Assembly: GCA_937969505.1 (NCBI GenBank)
Contig: CALBWA010000009.1
Span: 1-64,000, forward strand
Source of the DNA: an uncultured Erythrobacter sp.
GTDB lineage: Bacteria; Pseudomonadota; Alphaproteobacteria; Sphingomonadales; Sphingomonadaceae
Direction of reading: 5' to 3'
Length of the DNA: 64,000 nt
Shown: in pieces, positions 38,863 through 48,332 of the stretch
Numbering within the stretch: position 1 is the first letter of the stretch
How the letters are laid out: the number at the start of each line of letters is the position of its first letter
The notes under the pieces: generated by a model
Seen by the model: the letters and a program-made list of their open reading frames with translations, nothing else
The model's database searches: none
What the model was told of the DNA's origin: nothing
Made by a program: the position numbers and the translations under genes

Positions 38863-40446
38863 ATGACGAAACCCAAAGTTCTCATCTCTGATAAGATGGA
38901 CCCCAATGCAGCGTGGATTTTTGAAGAGCGCGGCTGCGATGTCGATGTCATCACCGGCGAAACGCCAGAAGAATTGATCGCCCGGATCGGCGAGTATGAT
39001 GGCCTCGCCATCCGCTCGTCCACCACAGTCACTCCGGCTGTGCTGGATGCAGCAACCAATCTCAAAGTCATCGGGCGTGCCGGTATCGGGGTCGACAATG
39101 TCGATATTCCCTATGCCAGCGGCAAGGGCGTAGTGGTGATGAACACGCCGTTCGGAAATTCGATCACTACTGCCGAGCATGCGATTGCCATGATCATGGC
39201 CTTGGCCCGACAAATTCCGGCCGCGAACACCCGCACGCAGGCCGGTGAATGGCCCAAGAAGGACTTCATGGGCGTTGAAGTGACCGGCAAAACGCTGGGC
39301 CTGATCGGTGCCGGGAATATTGGCGCGATTGTCGCCAGCCGTGCTCTCGGCCTGAAGATGAAGGTCATCGCCTACGACCCCTTCCTGACAGAAGATCGCG
39401 CGGTCGAAATGGGGGTTGAGAAGGTAGATCTTGATACGCTGCTGAGCCGCGCAGACTTCGTGACGCTGCACACCCCGCTGACCGATCAGACGCGCAACAT
39501 CCTCAGCCGTGAACGGTTGGAAAATGCCAAGCCGGGCATTCGCATCGTCAATTGCGCGCGTGGCGGCCTGATTGACGAAGTGGCGCTGAAGGATTGTCTG
39601 GAAAGCGGTCACGTCGCTGGCGCGGCGCTGGACGTTTTCGAAACCGAACCGGCCAGGGAAAACCCGCTGTTTGGTGCACCCAACTTCATCTGCACCCCGC
39701 ACCTGGGTGCCTCCACCACCGAGGCGCAGGTCAATGTTGCGCTGCAAGTGGCTGAACAGATGAGCGATTATCTGGTCAATGGCGGCGTTACCAATGCGCT
39801 GAACATGCCATCGCTCAGCGCTGAGGAAGCGCCCAAGCTGAAACCTTATATGTCGCTTGCGGAAAAGCTGGGTTCGCTGGTCGGGCAGCTCGCCCATGGC
39901 AATCTGACCAAGATCAGCATCGAGCGCGAGGGCGCTGCTGCCGAGCTCAATGGCAAGCCGATCACCGGTGCAGTTCTGGCGGGCCTCATGCGCCGCTATT
40001 CCGATACGGTGAACATGGTCAATGCGCCCTATCTCGCCAAGGAACGCGGACTGGACGTCAGCGAAGTGCGCCATGATCGTGAAGGGGCGTACAACACGCT
40101 GGTGCGGGTCACGGTGGACACCGCGCAGGGCCCGCGCTCGGTTGCTGGCACATTGTTCGGCAATTCCGCACCGCGTCTGGTGGAAATCTTTGGTATCGGG
40201 ATCGAGGCTGATCTGGATGGTCATATGATCTACATCGTCAATGACGATAAGCCGGGCTTTATCGGCCGTATCGGTACGCTGCTGGGCAGCCACGGTATCA
40301 ACATCGGCACGTTCAACCTCGGCCGCCGCGACGCGGGTGGGGAAGCGGTCTTGCTGCTCAGTGTTGATCAGCCAATTCCCGACAATGTCATTGCCGAGGC
40401 CGAGAAGGTCGAGGGCGTGAAACTGGTCAAGGCGCTCGAATTCTGA
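38863..40446 (+). CDS. serA: D-3-phosphoglycerate dehydrogenase SerA
   Basis: SerA oxidises 3-phosphoglycerate with NAD+, the committed step of serine synthesis. I start at MTKPKVLIS (527 aa); the ORF-track start lies in the repeat upstream. The nucleotide-binding motif GLIGAGNIGAIVA, the active-site segment NCARGGLIDEVAL and FICTPHLGASTTEAQ are present. Length and the C-terminus (after about residue 320) show the long form with an allosteric substrate-binding domain and a C-terminal ACT domain (MIYIVNDDKPGFIGRIGTLLG) that normally senses serine. Confidence 0.96.
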   Translation: MTKPKVLISDKMDPNAAWIFEERGCDVDVITGETPEELIARIGEYDGLAIRSSTTVTPAVLDAATNLKVIGRAGIGVDNVDIPYASGKGVVVMNTPFGNSITTAEHAIAMIMALARQIPAANTRTQAGEWPKKDFMGVEVTGKTLGLIGAGNIGAIVASRALGLKMKVIAYDPFLTEDRAVEMGVEKVDLDTLLSRADFVTLHTPLTDQTRNILSRERLENAKPGIRIVNCARGGLIDEVALKDCLESGHVAGAALDVFETEPARENPLFGAPNFICTPHLGASTTEAQVNVALQVAEQMSDYLVNGGVTNALNMPSLSAEEAPKLKPYMSLAEKLGSLVGQLAHGNLTKISIEREGAAAELNGKPITGAVLAGLMRRYSDTVNMVNAPYLAKERGLDVSEVRHDREGAYNTLVRVTVDTAQGPRSVAGTLFGNSAPRLVEIFGIGIEADLDGHMIYIVNDDKPGFIGRIGTLLGSHGINIGTFNLGRRDAGGEAVLLLSVDQPIPDNVIAEAEKVEGVKLVKALEF

Positions 40447-40460
40447 GAAAGTACAAATTC

Positions 40461-40551
40461 CCTTCGGGCTAAGCTTGTCGAAGCCGTGCTTTTTCTTCAA
40501 GCGGGCAGTCTGATGACCAGTACGGCCCTTCGACAGGCTCAGGGCGAACGG
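40461..40551. repeat. Inverted REP pair between serA and hisZ
   Basis: GGGCTAAGCTTGTCGAAG at 40466-40483 and CTTCGACAGGCTCAGGGC at 40528-40545 are inverted copies with two mismatches, around a spacer of about 44 bases. The core CTTCGACAGGCTCAGG is the sphingomonad dispersed repeat that gives the peptide FALSLSKG when translated on the minus strand, as seen in the antisense ORF. Confidence 0.75.
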
Positions 40552-40574
40552 ATAAGAGACATTAGCACGATACA

Positions 40575-41705
40575 ATGACCAAACCTGACGATCTCCTGCC
40601 CGAAGGGCTATCCGACCGCCTTCCCAAGGAAGCGGAACAGATCACCCGCGCCATGCGCGCAGCGCTCGATGTGCTGGGTTCGCATGGCTATGACCGGGTG
40701 CGTCCTCCGCTGGTCGAATTCGAAAAATCGCTCGCGGGCCGGATGGACAAGGGCGATGATGATGCGCGCCGCCGCACCATGTTCCGCTTTGTCGATCCCT
40801 CCAGCCTGCGCACGCTGGCCTTGCGATCCGATATCACTCCCCAGATTGGCCGGATTGCCGCGACCAGCCTGGCCAATGCCCCGCGCCCGCTGCGGCTGTG
40901 CTATTGCGGCGAGACAGCAGTGATGCGGGCTGACCAGCTCGACCCGGCGCGCGAACGCCTGCAATTGGGGGCAGAGCTGATCGGGGCCGATACAGTCGCT
41001 GCGGCGACCGAGATGGTCACTCTGGCTGTGGAGGCTTTGTCGGCTGCCGGACTGAACGGCATTTCGGTTGATTTTACTCTGCCGGATCTGGTCGACGTAT
41101 TGTCCCGCGATGCTTTGCCGCTCGCGCCGGAGCAGGTGGATGCCGTGCGCCGCGAACTCGATACCAAGGATGCAGGCGGCCTGAAGGCTGCCGGGGGCGA
41201 GGCCTATCTACCCTTGCTCTATGCCACCGGTCCGCTTGACGATGCACTCGATCGATTGCGCGACATTGATGCCGGCGGCGCGCTTGCCAGCCGCATCGCC
41301 GGATTGCAGTCGATCGCCAAACGGGTTGCCTCGCGCGGGCCGGGCGGCACCCGCATCACGCTCGATCCGACCGAGCGCCACGGGTTTGAATATCAAAGCT
41401 GGTTCGGCTTCACCCTCTATGCCGATGGCATTCGCGGGGCTGTCGGACGCGGCGGAACGTATAAAATCATGGGCAGCGAAGAGGTCGCGACCGGATTTTC
41501 GTTGTTTGTCGAAGTTTTGTCCTCGGTCGGGATCGAGTTGGCCCAGCCCGACACGCTCTATCTGCCCGACGATCATGACGAAGATGCTGCTGCCCGCCTG
41601 AGAGCCATTGGCTGGCGCACCATCGGCCAGATCAGTCCGGGCGAGGAACCCGCAACGCTGGGCTGCACCCACCGTTTGGACGGCAAGGAGCCGGTCAAGC
41701 TTTAG
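40575..41705 (+). CDS. hisZ: ATP phosphoribosyltransferase regulatory subunit HisZ
   Basis: HisZ is a histidyl-tRNA synthetase paralogue that joins short-form HisG to make the active first enzyme of histidine synthesis. The 376-aa protein opens with LLPEGLSDRLPKEAEQI, has the class II motif 2-like ALRSDITPQIGRI and motif 3-like AVGRGGTYKIMG, and lacks the anticodon-binding domain of HisRS, which separates it from HisS. hisG is not in the window. In relatives hisZ is usually followed by purA; here about 3 kb intervene. Confidence 0.88.
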   Translation: MTKPDDLLPEGLSDRLPKEAEQITRAMRAALDVLGSHGYDRVRPPLVEFEKSLAGRMDKGDDDARRRTMFRFVDPSSLRTLALRSDITPQIGRIAATSLANAPRPLRLCYCGETAVMRADQLDPARERLQLGAELIGADTVAAATEMVTLAVEALSAAGLNGISVDFTLPDLVDVLSRDALPLAPEQVDAVRRELDTKDAGGLKAAGGEAYLPLLYATGPLDDALDRLRDIDAGGALASRIAGLQSIAKRVASRGPGGTRITLDPTERHGFEYQSWFGFTLYADGIRGAVGRGGTYKIMGSEEVATGFSLFVEVLSSVGIELAQPDTLYLPDDHDEDAAARLRAIGWRTIGQISPGEEPATLGCTHRLDGKEPVKL

Positions 41706-41725
41706 CCACAACGAAGGCGCCCATA

Positions 41726-42115
41726 ATGAGCCAGTCCATGACCCCGATCAGCATCGATCCTGATCCGCTCGCACCTTATGCGATATGCCCCGGCTGGAAA
41801 GTCGGCGGGCTGATCTTTCTGTCCGGCCAGGCTGCCATTGCCGACGATGGTTTGATCGTGGGCGAAGGCGATTTTGACGAGCAGCTTGGCCAGACCATGG
41901 CCAATATCGAGCGGGTTCTGAAGGTCGCCGGCAGCGACATGTCAAAAATCGTGAAGGTCACGATCTACCTCACCGACATGGCCAATTTCCCCAAGATCGT
42001 GGAAGCGCGCAAAGCGCATTTCACTGCGCCCTATCCGGCCGATACGATTGTCGAGGTGTCCTCGCTTGCGCTGCCCGAACTGATGGTCGAAATTGACGTG
42101 ATCGCTGCGGCGTGA
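41726..42115 (+). CDS. Rid (YjgF/YER057c/UK114) family protein lacking the catalytic arginine
   Basis: The 129-aa protein has the Rid fold signature: IFLSGQAAIADDG, QTMANIERVLKVAGSDMSKIVKVTIYLTDMANFPKI and the C-terminal VEVSSLALPELMVEIDVIAAA. In RidA imine deaminases the segment before VEV is PAR, whose arginine binds substrate carboxylate; here it reads PAD. The protein therefore belongs to the Rid superfamily but probably not to RidA proper, and its activity is open. It lies 20 bases after hisZ. Confidence 0.85.
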   Translation: MSQSMTPISIDPDPLAPYAICPGWKVGGLIFLSGQAAIADDGLIVGEGDFDEQLGQTMANIERVLKVAGSDMSKIVKVTIYLTDMANFPKIVEARKAHFTAPYPADTIVEVSSLALPELMVEIDVIAAA

Positions 42116-42251
42116 GGGCGCCGGCTGGTGTCGGCCAGAGTGCCCTCAGTCTCGCAAGAAAGCCCTTCAAGGGGGCAGATCGCAGCGTCTGTCGTCAAAA
42201 TCGCGAGAGTTGGGTACTCTGGGACATGAAATCGTTTTGGAGAAACCTACA

Positions 42252-42704
42252 ATGCAACTGAACTGGGCGGCAATTTCAGCAGTGAGCGACATTCTTGCAG
42301 CGATAGCAGTCGTCGCTTCTTTATGGTTCGTCGTTGGCCAGCTGCGTCAAAACACCAAAGCAATTGTCGCCAGCTCAAGACAGGGCTTGCTGGATGCGGA
42401 TATCGGATTGATCAGCGGGTTTATCGATCACGCAATTGATCCTCATTTGATCAGTGACAGCGACAAGCTGACGCCAGAAAACGAACGGCGGATAACCTGG
42501 ATGGTGGTTAAGGCGCTTCGGGTCAGAGAGTTTGCCTGGCATCAATACAAGTCAGGCGTTTTGGACGAAGAAACCTGGCAATCCTATATGGAGCCTGTTC
42601 CCGGATTATTTTCGTCAGAGCGCGCCCGGTCCGTATTGGAATTCTACACCGGTGATGGCAATTTCCTTGAAGAGGTCCGCGCGAGGCTTCCCGCAGCCGC
42701 TTAG
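42252..42704 (+). CDS. Small protein with N-terminal membrane segment, unknown function
   Basis: The ATG after GGAGAAACCTACA gives 150 aa. One hydrophobic segment (ISAVSDILAAIAVVASLWFVVGQ) is followed by QLRQNTKAIVASSRQ and a helical, soluble C-terminal part. The arrangement is typical of a group of uncharacterised proteobacterial proteins with a TM plus QLRQNT-type linker; I know of no function. It is in the segment between hisZ and purA. Confidence 0.6.
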   Translation: MQLNWAAISAVSDILAAIAVVASLWFVVGQLRQNTKAIVASSRQGLLDADIGLISGFIDHAIDPHLISDSDKLTPENERRITWMVVKALRVREFAWHQYKSGVLDEETWQSYMEPVPGLFSSERARSVLEFYTGDGNFLEEVRARLPAAA

Positions 42705-42872
42705 TGAATTCAGCGTTTGAGATGGGGTTGTCCTCATCCGCAGGATCGCGGCTGCCAATTGGGGCGGGCAGCGGAGATAGAGTTGGATGCCAAACACGTT
42801 GCTCTCTATCACCTGTAGAACTTAGACTAGCCGCAAAATGCACGCAAACTCACGGTCGAGGATGGACATAAG

Positions 42873-44603
42873 ATGAAGATTGCTGGACTGATGGCTCTGG
42901 CGATCGCGCTGCTTTCACTGGTTGCGGCCGTAAGCGCGGCCACACGGCCTAGCAAACCTGCGATAAACAGTGTTGACGCTGCGGAACCTGCACCAACCTC
43001 ACAAAGTGGCTTCGAATACGGGCGCGCTATAGACAAACTCGCGGACGCACCCCTTGTCAGTTTGAATGACAAAACAGGCAAGTTGCAGTACGCGCTTTAC
43101 GCCAACCATAACCAAAAAAATGCCGACCATATGGTCCCAGACTTTTCCTATGCGGGTTATGGCGGCGGAGGTGTGGCCCTTCCTCAGTATGATAGTATTG
43201 AAGTCAAACAGACGCTGTCTGCGGCTCCGGGAGACAACCGCGCATCAATTCAAGCTGCGATTAACAGGGTTGCCGCGCTGCCCGAAGATCGACGCGGTAT
43301 TCGCGGAGCGGTTCTGCTCGAAGCAGGCGAATATCAAGTCAGCGGTCCTCTCGAAATCACATCAAGCGGTGTGATATTGCGCGGTTCGGGCCAGGGCGCG
43401 CGCGGCACGGTCTTGATTGCAACTACGAGAACGCCACGAACTACATTCCTATCCGTGCGCGGCGAAGGCGACGGGCGCCTGCCGAAAGAAGCCACTACAC
43501 CTCTGCGTACTAATATTGTGCAAGGCTATGTGCCAGTCGGGACGATCAGCGTCGAGGTAGCCGATGCGTCAGGTTACCGGACTGGGAATGCCATCGCGAT
43601 CGTTCGAACGCCGAATGCAAACTGGGTCGGCAGCGATGGAATAGATACTGCTCAATTTGGCTGGGAAGCTGATAGCTACGCACTTGCGGTTGAGCGCACG
43701 GTTGTGTCTGTATCAGGAAATAGAATTACTTTTGATGCCCCAATTACAGATACAATTGAAGAACAGTTTGGCGGTGGATTCGTTTACCGGACCGACACAT
43801 CAGAAAGACTGCAACAAGTTGGTATCGAAAATTTGCGTTTGCAGACGCTCGATTATGAAGATGTGAGCCGGGAAGATCGCGCCTCGTTCGCAATCGCCTT
43901 CCGGGAGGTAGAGAACAGCTGGGTACGTGACGTAACTTCTCGGTTCTTTTCCCGTGCTTTCAATTTTTATGATGGATCACGTTTCAATACGATGCAGGAT
44001 GTTGCGTTCATTGATCCTGATTTTGAAGTCGTTGGCGGGCAACATTACGCGTTCGACTTTAACGATGCTGGACAAAACCTTTTTCAGCGCTGTTACAGCC
44101 GTGAAGGGCGCCACAGCTTCACATCAGGCTCTCGTGCGACGGGCCCCAATGTGTTTTTGGATTGTCTCGCAGAGAACAGCACCAACGACAGCGGCCCGCA
44201 TCATAGGTGGGCGACAGGAACGCTATACGACAACGTAAGCGACAGCTTATTGCGTGTCCAAAATCGTGCCAATTCCGGAGGAGGGCACGGTTGGGCTGGG
44301 GCGCAACAAATGATTTGGAACAGCGCCCTAGAAGAATATGTTCTGCAGACGCCGCCTCACGCTATGAATTGGGCAGTGGGCATCACTGGTGGGCGCATCA
44401 TTGGCCGCTTCTCACCACAAGAAGCGATTGGAATAATCCAAAGTCAGGATAGCTACACTCCGGTTCGCAGTCTGTACCTTAAGCAGTTGGAGGATCGCTT
44501 GGGTCCGCAGGCTGTAAGAAATACTGCCGTCGCCGCGCAGCTGAACGGACAGATTTGGAACGAGCTTTCATCTTGGCGTGGCGAAGGTAAGTTTCGTCCG
44601 TAG
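42873..44603 (+). CDS. Secreted right-handed beta-helix protein, pectate lyase-like
   Basis: The 576-aa protein follows a GAGGATGGACATAAG site and has a signal peptide (KIAGLMALAIALLSLVAAVSAA). After a 100-residue N-terminal part, DNRASIQAAINRVAALPEDRRGIRGAVLLEAGEYQV... is the opening of a Pectate_lyase_3-like beta helix, and short turn-rich repeats continue to about residue 480. No catalytic set can be named, so it may be a polysaccharide lyase, hydrolase or epimerase or a structural protein. Base composition appears lower in GC and codon use less biased than in hisZ and purA, which suggests transfer. Confidence 0.72.
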   Translation: MKIAGLMALAIALLSLVAAVSAATRPSKPAINSVDAAEPAPTSQSGFEYGRAIDKLADAPLVSLNDKTGKLQYALYANHNQKNADHMVPDFSYAGYGGGGVALPQYDSIEVKQTLSAAPGDNRASIQAAINRVAALPEDRRGIRGAVLLEAGEYQVSGPLEITSSGVILRGSGQGARGTVLIATTRTPRTTFLSVRGEGDGRLPKEATTPLRTNIVQGYVPVGTISVEVADASGYRTGNAIAIVRTPNANWVGSDGIDTAQFGWEADSYALAVERTVVSVSGNRITFDAPITDTIEEQFGGGFVYRTDTSERLQQVGIENLRLQTLDYEDVSREDRASFAIAFREVENSWVRDVTSRFFSRAFNFYDGSRFNTMQDVAFIDPDFEVVGGQHYAFDFNDAGQNLFQRCYSREGRHSFTSGSRATGPNVFLDCLAENSTNDSGPHHRWATGTLYDNVSDSLLRVQNRANSGGGHGWAGAQQMIWNSALEEYVLQTPPHAMNWAVGITGGRIIGRFSPQEAIGIIQSQDSYTPVRSLYLKQLEDRLGPQAVRNTAVAAQLNGQIWNELSSWRGEGKFRP

Positions 44604-46198
<1,595 letters not shown>

Positions 46199-46218
46199 TG
46201 GACATGCGGAGCAGGGCT

Positions 46219-46596
46219 TTAGTCCTGCTTCTCGTTCAGCAGAGCGATCTGCACCTCCAGGCGCTTGATCTCGCGCAGGATGGTAATCATGTTCATGCGG
46301 CTGAACATCCATTGCTTGGCAAAGCCGATCACCACCAGCAGGGCGACGCCTGAAATCGCCCACAGCGCGTGCAGGATAGGATGATCGGTGGAATGGGCCA
46401 CCTGCCAGATGACAAACAGGAATGCGATGCCCAGCACAGTCGTGAAGCCGAAAATCAGCTTGGCCCAACCACCCAATGGCCCCTTCCAGCTGTCGCCGAT
46501 CTGCTGGAACAGACCGCGCTCTGAGTCGAGATTGGCGAGGAATTCGCGATCATCAGCGTCCAGCGCCTGGGCAATGATATCGTCTTTATCGGTCAT
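46219..46596 (-). CDS. DUF6768-like membrane protein linked to an ECF sigma factor
   Basis: The 125-aa protein has an acidic, soluble N-terminus of about 40 residues, two membrane segments (about 47-67 and 72-94) and a C-terminal helix (ITILREIKRLEVQIALLNEKQD). It overlaps the ECF sigma factor gene upstream by 11 bases, so the two are cotranscribed. The order resembles a sigma factor and its membrane partner; an anti-sigma role is inferred from context and not shown by a known zinc or HxxxCxxC motif, which is absent. Confidence 0.65.
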   Translation of the reverse strand: MTDKDDIIAQALDADDREFLANLDSERGLFQQIGDSWKGPLGGWAKLIFGFTTVLGIAFLFVIWQVAHSTDHPILHALWAISGVALLVVIGFAKQWMFSRMNMITILREIKRLEVQIALLNEKQD

Positions 46597-47203
46597 GGGT
46601 CTTCTCCTGTGGGATGTCCGGATTGAGAGCGGCTTTCAACTTGCGCCGCGCGTGGAAAAGGCGGGATTTGGCAGTGCCCGTCGGGATGGATTGCACGGCT
46701 GCGATTTCAGGCAGGGTCAGCCCCTCGACGAAGTAGAGGTGAGCGGCCAATCGCTGGTCAGGGGGAAGCCGGGCGAAGGCCTGGTTGATGGCTGCGCGGT
46801 CATCTGCTGATGGAGGCAAGCCCGCGGCGCGTGACGTCAGTGCGTCATCATCGCTGGCAAGATTGTCGCGCTCCTTGATCGCAATGGCAATCTGGTCAGC
46901 TCCTTTGCGGCGCATGATACCAAAGGCCCATGCCGGGAAGTATGAAGGCTGGCGCAATCCGGCAATCCCGCGCCAGATGCCCTCCCAGCAATCCTGTGCC
47001 AACTGTTCGGCCTGTGCAGCATCACCGGTGTAGCGGCGCGCACTGCGCAGCAAGCGCGGGTTCCAGCGGCGGAACAGGCGCTCTGCAGCTGCCCGGTCAC
47101 CCTGTTGCACCAGGGTGACCAGCAATTCGTCGAACAGATCGGCTGATGAAACCTGGCTTGAACGCGTGCGCTTGGGCGCGGCAAAGGTGTCGGATCGTGC
47201 CAT
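46586..47203 (-). CDS. ECF-type RNA polymerase sigma factor
   Basis: The 205-aa protein has sigma region 2 (LLRSARRYTGDAAQAEQLAQDCWEGIWRGIAGLRQPSYFPAWAFGIMRRKGAD) and region 4 (AFARLPPDQRLAAHLYFVEGLTLPEIAAVQSIPTGTAKSRLFHARRKLKAAL) joined by a short linker. No anti-sigma factor of the zinc type lies next to it; the overlapping DUF6768-like gene is the candidate partner. ATG at 47203 is preceded by a GTG one codon earlier. Confidence 0.9.
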   Translation of the reverse strand: MARSDTFAAPKRTRSSQVSSADLFDELLVTLVQQGDRAAAERLFRRWNPRLLRSARRYTGDAAQAEQLAQDCWEGIWRGIAGLRQPSYFPAWAFGIMRRKGADQIAIAIKERDNLASDDDALTSRAAGLPPSADDRAAINQAFARLPPDQRLAAHLYFVEGLTLPEIAAVQSIPTGTAKSRLFHARRKLKAALNPDIPQEKTHDR

Positions 47204-47276
47204 CACAGGGATAGTCCGACCCTAGAGCCAAAGGGTTCATTTGATTCATGAAATATCGGGAAATCAGCAAAAATTC

Positions 47277-47304
47277 TTGACCTGATCATCATTTGTTCTA
47301 CTTT
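47277..47304 (+). promoter_or_regulatory. Candidate promoter of the MarR-like gene
   Basis: TTGACC at 47278 and TACTTT at 47299 are spaced 15 to 16 bases apart, and a LexA-box-like sequence overlaps the downstream half. It lies about 30-55 bases before the start codon at 47333. Pattern match only. Confidence 0.35.
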
Positions 47305-47309
47305 TGTAC
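47295..47309. promoter_or_regulatory. LexA (SOS) box-like sequence
   Basis: GTTC-TACTTTT-GTAC fits the alphaproteobacterial LexA box GTTC-N7-GTTC except for one base in the second half, and its A/T-rich spacer is typical. It lies 24 bases before the start of the MarR-like regulator gene. Function is inferred. Confidence 0.4.
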
Positions 47310-47332
47310 GTAATTCAACGGAGGCTGATTCG

Positions 47333-48307
47333 ATGACGCAGGCAGATTTTTCTTACGCAGCGATTGGCGATGCGGCGGGTCTGACTGCGCGCGTATCTGT
47401 TTTTTCGGACAGACCTTATTTGCGCGAGCATATTGCAGATGATCTGCGCGGTGCCGGGTTCCAGCTGGGGCAGGGCGGCAATGTGGCGACCCTTCTTGAT
47501 GGTGAGACGACGGTGCTGGGCGATGTGGTGATGCTGGATTGCCCGATGGTGGATGCTGCGGCGATGGCATCGCTTTCGCGGCTGGATATGCGAGTTGCGA
47601 GATCGGGGGCGCAATTGATCGTATCCACATCTCTGGATGCGCTGGATGCGGTGTTCTCATGCTTTGATCAGTCGGCGCCGCAGATTCTGGTCGATGCGTC
47701 GCGTGCGGAACGCATGGTAGCGGTTGGCCGAATTCTGGGGACGGTTATGGGCTCGCGAGTGCGCGAATTGTCCGAGGCTGACAGGATCGCATTGCTCCAC
47801 CTGACCGAGCAGGTCGACGCGATTGCGCGGCGCAGGGAAACGATGGAAGGCACTGCCTACTCTGCACCAGTGGGCGTGGCTGACCGGTCATCGGATTTTG
47901 CGCATCAGGATGGTGAAGCCGATCAATCCCGGACTCGCCGTTCGGTGGCTCCGCCGCTGCCCGACCCGCGGCTCGTGCGCCGTATGATCCGGCAAAGGCA
48001 AGATCGCAGGCGTTTTTTCGATGCCGAATTGTTCGCCGATCCTGCCTGGGACATGTTGCTGGATCTGACTGCGGCTCATGCAGAACATCAACGTGTCTCA
48101 GTCAGTTCGCTGTGCATTGCTTCAGGTGTGCCGCCGACCACCGCACTGCGCTGGATCAAGCAGATGACTGAAACCGGGTTGTTTGAGCGGGTTGAGGATA
48201 GCAGCGACAAGCGCCGCGTGTTTATCTCGTTGAGCAGCGCGGCGGTGGACGCGATGGCGCGCTATTTCGCTGAAGTGATGCACGAATCGATGGCTGCCGC
48301 TGCCTAG
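47333..48307 (+). CDS. Regulator with receiver-like N-terminus and MarR-type C-terminus
   Basis: The 324-aa protein has a C-terminal winged helix (about 235-315) with VSVSSLCIASGVPPTTALRWIKQMTETGLFERVEDSSDKRRVFISLS, typical of MarR regulators. The first 130 residues look like a degenerate response-regulator fold, with VVMLDCP in the place of the phosphorylatable aspartate loop. No kinase is adjacent. ATG follows ACGGAGGCTGATTCG. Ligand, targets and whether it is phosphorylated are unknown. The two-domain layout recurs, in my recollection, in sphingomonads. Confidence 0.75.
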   Translation: MTQADFSYAAIGDAAGLTARVSVFSDRPYLREHIADDLRGAGFQLGQGGNVATLLDGETTVLGDVVMLDCPMVDAAAMASLSRLDMRVARSGAQLIVSTSLDALDAVFSCFDQSAPQILVDASRAERMVAVGRILGTVMGSRVRELSEADRIALLHLTEQVDAIARRRETMEGTAYSAPVGVADRSSDFAHQDGEADQSRTRRSVAPPLPDPRLVRRMIRQRQDRRRFFDAELFADPAWDMLLDLTAAHAEHQRVSVSSLCIASGVPPTTALRWIKQMTETGLFERVEDSSDKRRVFISLSSAAVDAMARYFAEVMHESMAAAA

Positions 48308-48332
48308 GTTGCTGCAACAGCGCGCCTGCGCT

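Noticed and set aside
38848-40575. 575-aa minus-strand ORF over serA
   Set aside because: Antisense shadow of serA. Its N-terminal FALSLSKG comes from translating the intergenic REP, not from a gene.
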